This document shows, in pieces, positions 59,967-64,000 of a DNA stretch of 64,000 bases. This DNA is from Voacanga thouarsii (lineage: Eukaryota; Streptophyta; Magnoliopsida; Gentianales; Apocynaceae). The position numbers were made by a program, and so were the translations under genes. The stretch covers positions 2,995,736-3,059,735 of the forward strand of contig JANUWF010003375.1 in the NCBI GenBank assembly GCA_026120185.1. Direction: 5' to 3'. The notes beneath the pieces are model-generated. The model had not been told where the DNA came from, ran no database searches, and worked only from the letters and a program-made list of their open reading frames with translations. Position 1 is the first letter of the stretch; each line of letters opens with the position of its first letter.

Positions 59967-61240
59967 AACTCTATGTAAGGGAGGCACTTCTCCTAGTTCA
60001 AATTTCTCTTGATAATAGCCCTCAAAAGTTGTGAAAGAGTTATATTTACAACCTCCATTTGACCATCCATTTGGGGATGACAAGCTGTAGAAAATAACAA
60101 GTTAGTCCACAATTTTGCCCATAAGACTTTCCAAAAATAACTAAGGAATTTAGTATCGTTATCGAACATAATACTTTGAGGGATTCCATGCAATCTTACC
60201 ACCTTCTTGAAAAATAGCCCTGCAATATGAGACAAATTGTTAGTTTTGTTGCAAGCTATGAAATGAGATATTTTGAAAATCTATCAACAATTACAAATAT
60301 AGAGTTCTCTCCTCTCTTTGACCTAGGCAATCCTAGTATAAAATATATGGTTATATCAAACCAAGGTATACTCAGGGTAGGCAAAGGTTTATATAAGCTT
60401 TGTAGAAGTGATTTGGACTTAACCTTCGTACAAGTAAAATAAAGATCGTAATGTCTCTCAACATCTCTCCTCACCTTAGGCCAATAAAATTGCTCTTGGA
60501 GGATATTCAAAAATTTGGTACACCAAAATGCCCCATCAATTCACCCCCACGGGCTTTCTTACCAACAACTCCCTCATGGAACCTTAGGAATACAAAGCCT
60601 CTTTTCTCTAAACAAGAACCCATCATGCTTATAGAAATTATTAAAACCACCCTTCTCACATACAAGATAGATTTCACCCAAGTCCTTATCCTTTCCATAC
60701 AAATCCTTAAGAAATTTAAAACCAAGCAACTTAGTATCAAGAGAGTTTAAAAGTGAGTACCTTCTTGACAAGCATCCGCTATCATATTTTCCTTACCCTT
60801 ATTGTATTTTATGACATAGGAAAATGCTCCCACAAAGTCCATCCATTTGGCATGTCTTTTGTTAGGCATCTGTTCGCCCTAGAGATACTTCAAGGACTTA
60901 TAGTCGGTGTAAATGACAAACTCTTTGGTCAAAAGGTAGTGTTCTCAATGAAATAAGGTCTTAACTAGGGCATACAACTCCTTGTCACAGGTTGAATAAT
61001 TCAAAGTGGCTCTAGGCAACTTCTCATTAAAGTAGGCTATAGGTTTTTGGTCTCGTGTTTAAGATGGCTACTATATCCTTCCTACTTGCATCACACTTCA
61101 CTTTAAAGGTGTTATCAAAGTTGGATAATGAAAGGAGTGGGGCTTGGCTCAATTTTTCTTTTAAGGTGCTAAAGGCTTTCTCTTGTAGTTCCTGTAAAAT
61201 CCTACTTAAAACTATCTTTGGAATGAAGGGAAAAGGGTTT
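59967..61240 (-). pseudogene. Gypsy A reverse transcriptase end, RNase H and integrase
   Basis: Minus strand, 5' to 3'. RT/RNase H linker: QEKAFSTLKEKLSQAPLLSL and FKVKCDASRKD. RNase [30 protein letters not shown] and RHAKWMDFV...YVIKYNKGKEN. Then LLGFKFLKDLYGKDKDLGEI and GGELMGHFGV. Integrase: [75 protein letters not shown], ending [10 protein letters not shown] and a stop in place of Trp before EKCLPYIEF. The domains copy and integrate the element. Multiple frameshifts and stops. B interrupts it after IEF, and the C-terminal part is at 13977-14496. Confidence 0.9.
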
Positions 61241-61733
61241 GCATTTCATAGCATATCATATGAGCATGTGCTTGTCATTTTATAATTTTATGTGTTTTAT
61301 ATGGATTATTTGTGCTTGTTTTGTGTATGAGAAGATTAGGAATTTTAATTTGAGTTGAGAGGTTCTTAGTACTTGATATTTGAGATAGAAATTAGGTAGC
61401 TATAGGATTAGGGTACGAGAATTAATTTGGGAAACAAGGAACACAAGTGCTGATGTGGTTAAGTGGTTAGAGCTTAGTGAATAATTCCTAATGATTTAAG
61501 TTCAAATCCCATTATTGACAAGATTATTTTGGTTTTAATCCCTCCTACTTCTTGGACCAAATATTATCTCTCAACTATCGTTTGACTATTTTCTTACATT
61601 CTGTCTTGATTAGTTGAATTTGAATTCTCTTCCTTTTTTGAATTTCCCTACTTTCATGCTCTTGTCTTAAAGTCTTAACAGAGTTAGGTTGCAACTTGTT
61701 GAATTAGTGTTGACTGAAACTTAGGAGAGGAAA
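61241..61733 (+). repeat. Tekay-like LTR fragment, plus orientation (tentative)
   Basis: AT-rich, no open frame with a domain. GCATTTCATAGCATATCATA near 61238 resembles the start region of Tekay-type LTRs. The tRNA-like motif at 61456-61508 lies at about the same distance in as the one in LTR B. The ends are not defined. The left side breaks the RT of A, and the right side is cut by the LTR at 61734. Confidence 0.35.
61456..61508 (+). promoter_or_regulatory. tRNA-like box A / box B pair
   Basis: TGGTTAAGTGG (61456-61466) matches box A (TRGYNNARNNG) fully and GTTCAAATC (61500-61508) matches box B (GWTCRANNC) fully, 33 bases apart, the spacing of tRNA genes and SINEs. I cannot fold the flanks into an acceptor stem or anticodon arm with confidence, so this is not called a tRNA gene. 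It may be a SINE head or a tRNA-derived part of an LTR. Confidence 0.5.
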
Positions 61734-64000
61734 TGTAACACCCCACTACCTATACCCCTATTAGGGCTGGGGATATCACCCCGTCCACAAGACAAGGGGT
61801 ATTTATAAATAGGACACACAAAATAAATGAAAGAAATAATTTAAAATTAAACTTATTACAACCCAAGCAATACATGAAGAAGTCTAAAAAAAATAAATGT
61901 CTGCTATCATCTCTCAAATGAAATACATAAGAAAAATAACAATGAGTCTTCAAAACATAGGCAATTCTCTAGCTAATAACCTTCACAGTAGGATCGAACT
62001 GAAAACATGGTATAAAAGGTGGTGAGACATAAATCTCAGTAAGCCCGTGTGTGCTTTGAGTGTTTCAGGTAAAACAGTTTATGTATGCAAGTTGTGAAAG
62101 TTTCATAAAAGAAAGTACTAGCAAGCCTCAAATAAATTTCACAAATGAAGAGTGGTGTTTTGCTTTCCATACATGTGCATAATAAATACAACCACTTAAA
62201 AGAGGTAGCCATGGTACCACACTTTGTGCAACATGACAATATAACGATTAGAATGCCACACTTTGTGCATACTGACATAAGGTAGGTGTACAACCTACCA
62301 GGTGAGATACTCCTCCATCTCTACACCCAAACATACCGGCTGTTCACTTCGAAAATACACAGTCCACTTGACTGAACTTGCTAACTCGGACCGATATGAC
62401 CTATAGGATTGGCATCCTATTCGGGAAGGACTCACCCCTCAGAGATGGCCACCTACTGAGAGACTTACCCTAGCCCTTTAAAGACTAGTCCTAGTAGTCT
62501 ACCCTTATTGAGTACTTAACATTGTTTGTCCCACTTGGGAGAAAAAAGATCATACAATGATTCACTTGGAAATAGCAACTATGGTTTCTAAAATTCTTGC
62601 CAAAGTTGGGTTTTTAGGAAAAGTTTAGCATTTTGTGTAAAATTATTTGTTTAACTTTAAATGGTTTACTTGACTGAAAAAAGGTCCATAATTACCTTTA
62701 CAGTACAAATACTTGTATACAATGAGTTCGACTTGCCACGATAACATTGGTCTTCAAATGGTTTCATGTAGGAACTTACTTGATCTTTTACTCTTCTTGA
62801 GTTCAACAGTCTTTCAAGGTAGTTCAGGTTAACCTAACCTCGCCTGGGGTAAACACAAGGTATAAGATAACATCCAAACCATATTTGCCTTAAATAAATA
62901 ATTTCTAATTCAACTAGCCACATCAATAACTAACCATGACCGCAATGTCTTAAGTTTTAATACTAGTTGATAAAATATTTTATAAAATAAAACTAGCTTG
63001 ATAAGTTAAAATAAATGGGTGTTATAAAATAAATAATAATAAGTTATAGTTTCAAATAATAAATAATGAGTAATATTGCTGATAAATAAAATTAGTGTTA
63101 AAGAATGAATAATAATAAATCCTAAATAATATTGGTAAATAGTAATTATTTAAATAGTATTATTATAAATAATAAGTTATACTTAATTTTAATTAATAAT
63201 TAATAGATAATAAATAACCAATAAAATTAATAATAAATAAATTATACTTAATTTTTAATTAATAAATAATAAATAAATTTTAATATAAATAATATTTATG
63301 GATATAGATAAAAGTTTTAGTAAGGTTAACTAATATTATTAATATGGTCTACAAAGTCATTTGATATTAATTAATTCTAATATTTATTAACTAATAAAAT
63401 AATAATATTTTAAATAATATTCTTTTTCAAACCTACCTAATGTTTTTTGAATTTTATAGATTAAATTGAATAATAGTACTAATTAAATTAATAGTAATAA
63501 TATTAGTAAAAATAATTCTAAAATTAATAAAAATAGTTCTTACAATAATTTTCTATTGTTAGAGAAGATCCATGAATATATTCTTACATAATAACATGTT
63601 AATCTATCCATGAATATAGACTTGAATTAATATATACTATAACATGGATGATCTTCTACTGGGCATAATATTATTTATGGCTTTATTAAAAAATAATATC
63701 ATAAAGGCCTAATCAACAATGGTGGCCTAATATCTAACATGTATCAAAACAACCATAAATCTCTTTAATCATGATGAACATATAGTGATTCTAAAGCAAA
63801 ATCCATAAGGCATAGCATTCATTCCAATTCTCATGTCTTAACTCCATCCCCTTTACCCACATACATATTCTCAACCCCTACTTTATTCAATCAACCTATC
63901 AACATCTAGGAGTCTCGATTATGAGAATTAAAAAAGGAGATTAAGAAAGAAATACTTGATTGATGCTCATTTGATGAAGGATTCTCCTTGGTTAGTGAAG
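61734..64000 (-). mobile_element. Tekay/Del-like LTR, cut by the window end
   Basis: Starts TGTAACACCCCACTACCTAT and carries the same blocks as LTR B, for example TCCACTTGACTGAACTTGCT, CTACTGAGAGACTTACC and AGTCCTAGTAGTCTACCC at 62370-62515. In this family the plus-strand TGTAAC end is the 3' end of a minus-oriented LTR. From 62930 on it is extremely AT-rich (TAAATAATAA-type words). No gene is visible. Its other end and any target duplication lie outside. Confidence 0.7.

Noticed and set aside
60451..60750. 99-codon plus-strand open frame
   Set aside because: Antisense to the RNase H-integrase linker of gypsy A, which has clear homology on the minus strand.
61456..61508. A genuine tRNA gene
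   Set aside because: Box A and B are good, but I could not fold an acceptor stem or a normal anticodon arm, and a decayed relative sits in an LTR. A tRNA-derived motif fits better.

Overview
This window is plant nuclear DNA, AT-rich and apparently intergenic heterochromatin. The evidence is plant-type LTR retrotransposons of both superfamilies, with initiator-tRNA-Met and Athila/Tat-type primer-binding sites, a Stowaway MITE, hAT elements and an RTE-like LINE. No intact host gene, rRNA, tRNA gene or CRISPR array was found. The species cannot be named from this. Nearly every open frame is a decayed transposon fragment or a shadow.

Left part (1-14496): a degraded LTR-like segment (519-959); a duplicated exon-like module (1245-1521) of unknown origin; AT-rich spacer; a minisatellite cluster (4547-5062); a Stowaway MITE (6120-6407); a probable decayed hAT-type element (6869-9260) holding an LTR-like fragment; a foldback MITE (about 9376-9742); a 5'-truncated LINE with target-site duplications (9817-10302); a solo copia LTR (11323-13174); and the integrase C-terminus of gypsy element A (13977-14496, minus strand).

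Centre (14497-59966): one nested block. Names used here: A = host gypsy, whose integrase gene is cut; B = solo Tekay/Del-like LTR (14497-59966) inserted in A; C = copia element (16323-49764) inserted in B; D = Athila/Tat-like element (24364-46268, minus) inserted in the reverse transcriptase of C; E = long-LTR gypsy element with only a gag remnant (25273-37142, minus) inserted in the 3' LTR of D; F and G = solo copia LTRs (28310-29977 and 31542-33060) inserted in E. Side branches: a solo LTR in the integrase of C (21636-23572), a solo LTR in the leader of D (42942-44531), a hAT element in B (14978-15655), and element H (52318-59737, minus) in B. H carries a head-to-head pair of copia LTRs (53445-56856). 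Exact or one-mismatch 4-8 bp target-site duplications support almost every junction. Removing the insertions rejoins the reading frames of A and C.

Right part (59967-64000): the RT-RNase H-integrase half of gypsy A (minus), a Tekay-like LTR fragment with a tRNA-like Pol III promoter motif, and another TGTAACACCCC LTR running off the window.

The genes do not form a pathway. What they record is a history of insertions. D, E and H have lost or never had pol, so any mobility must have depended on enzymes from other copies. Solo LTRs outnumber elements with two LTRs, which indicates frequent LTR-LTR recombination.
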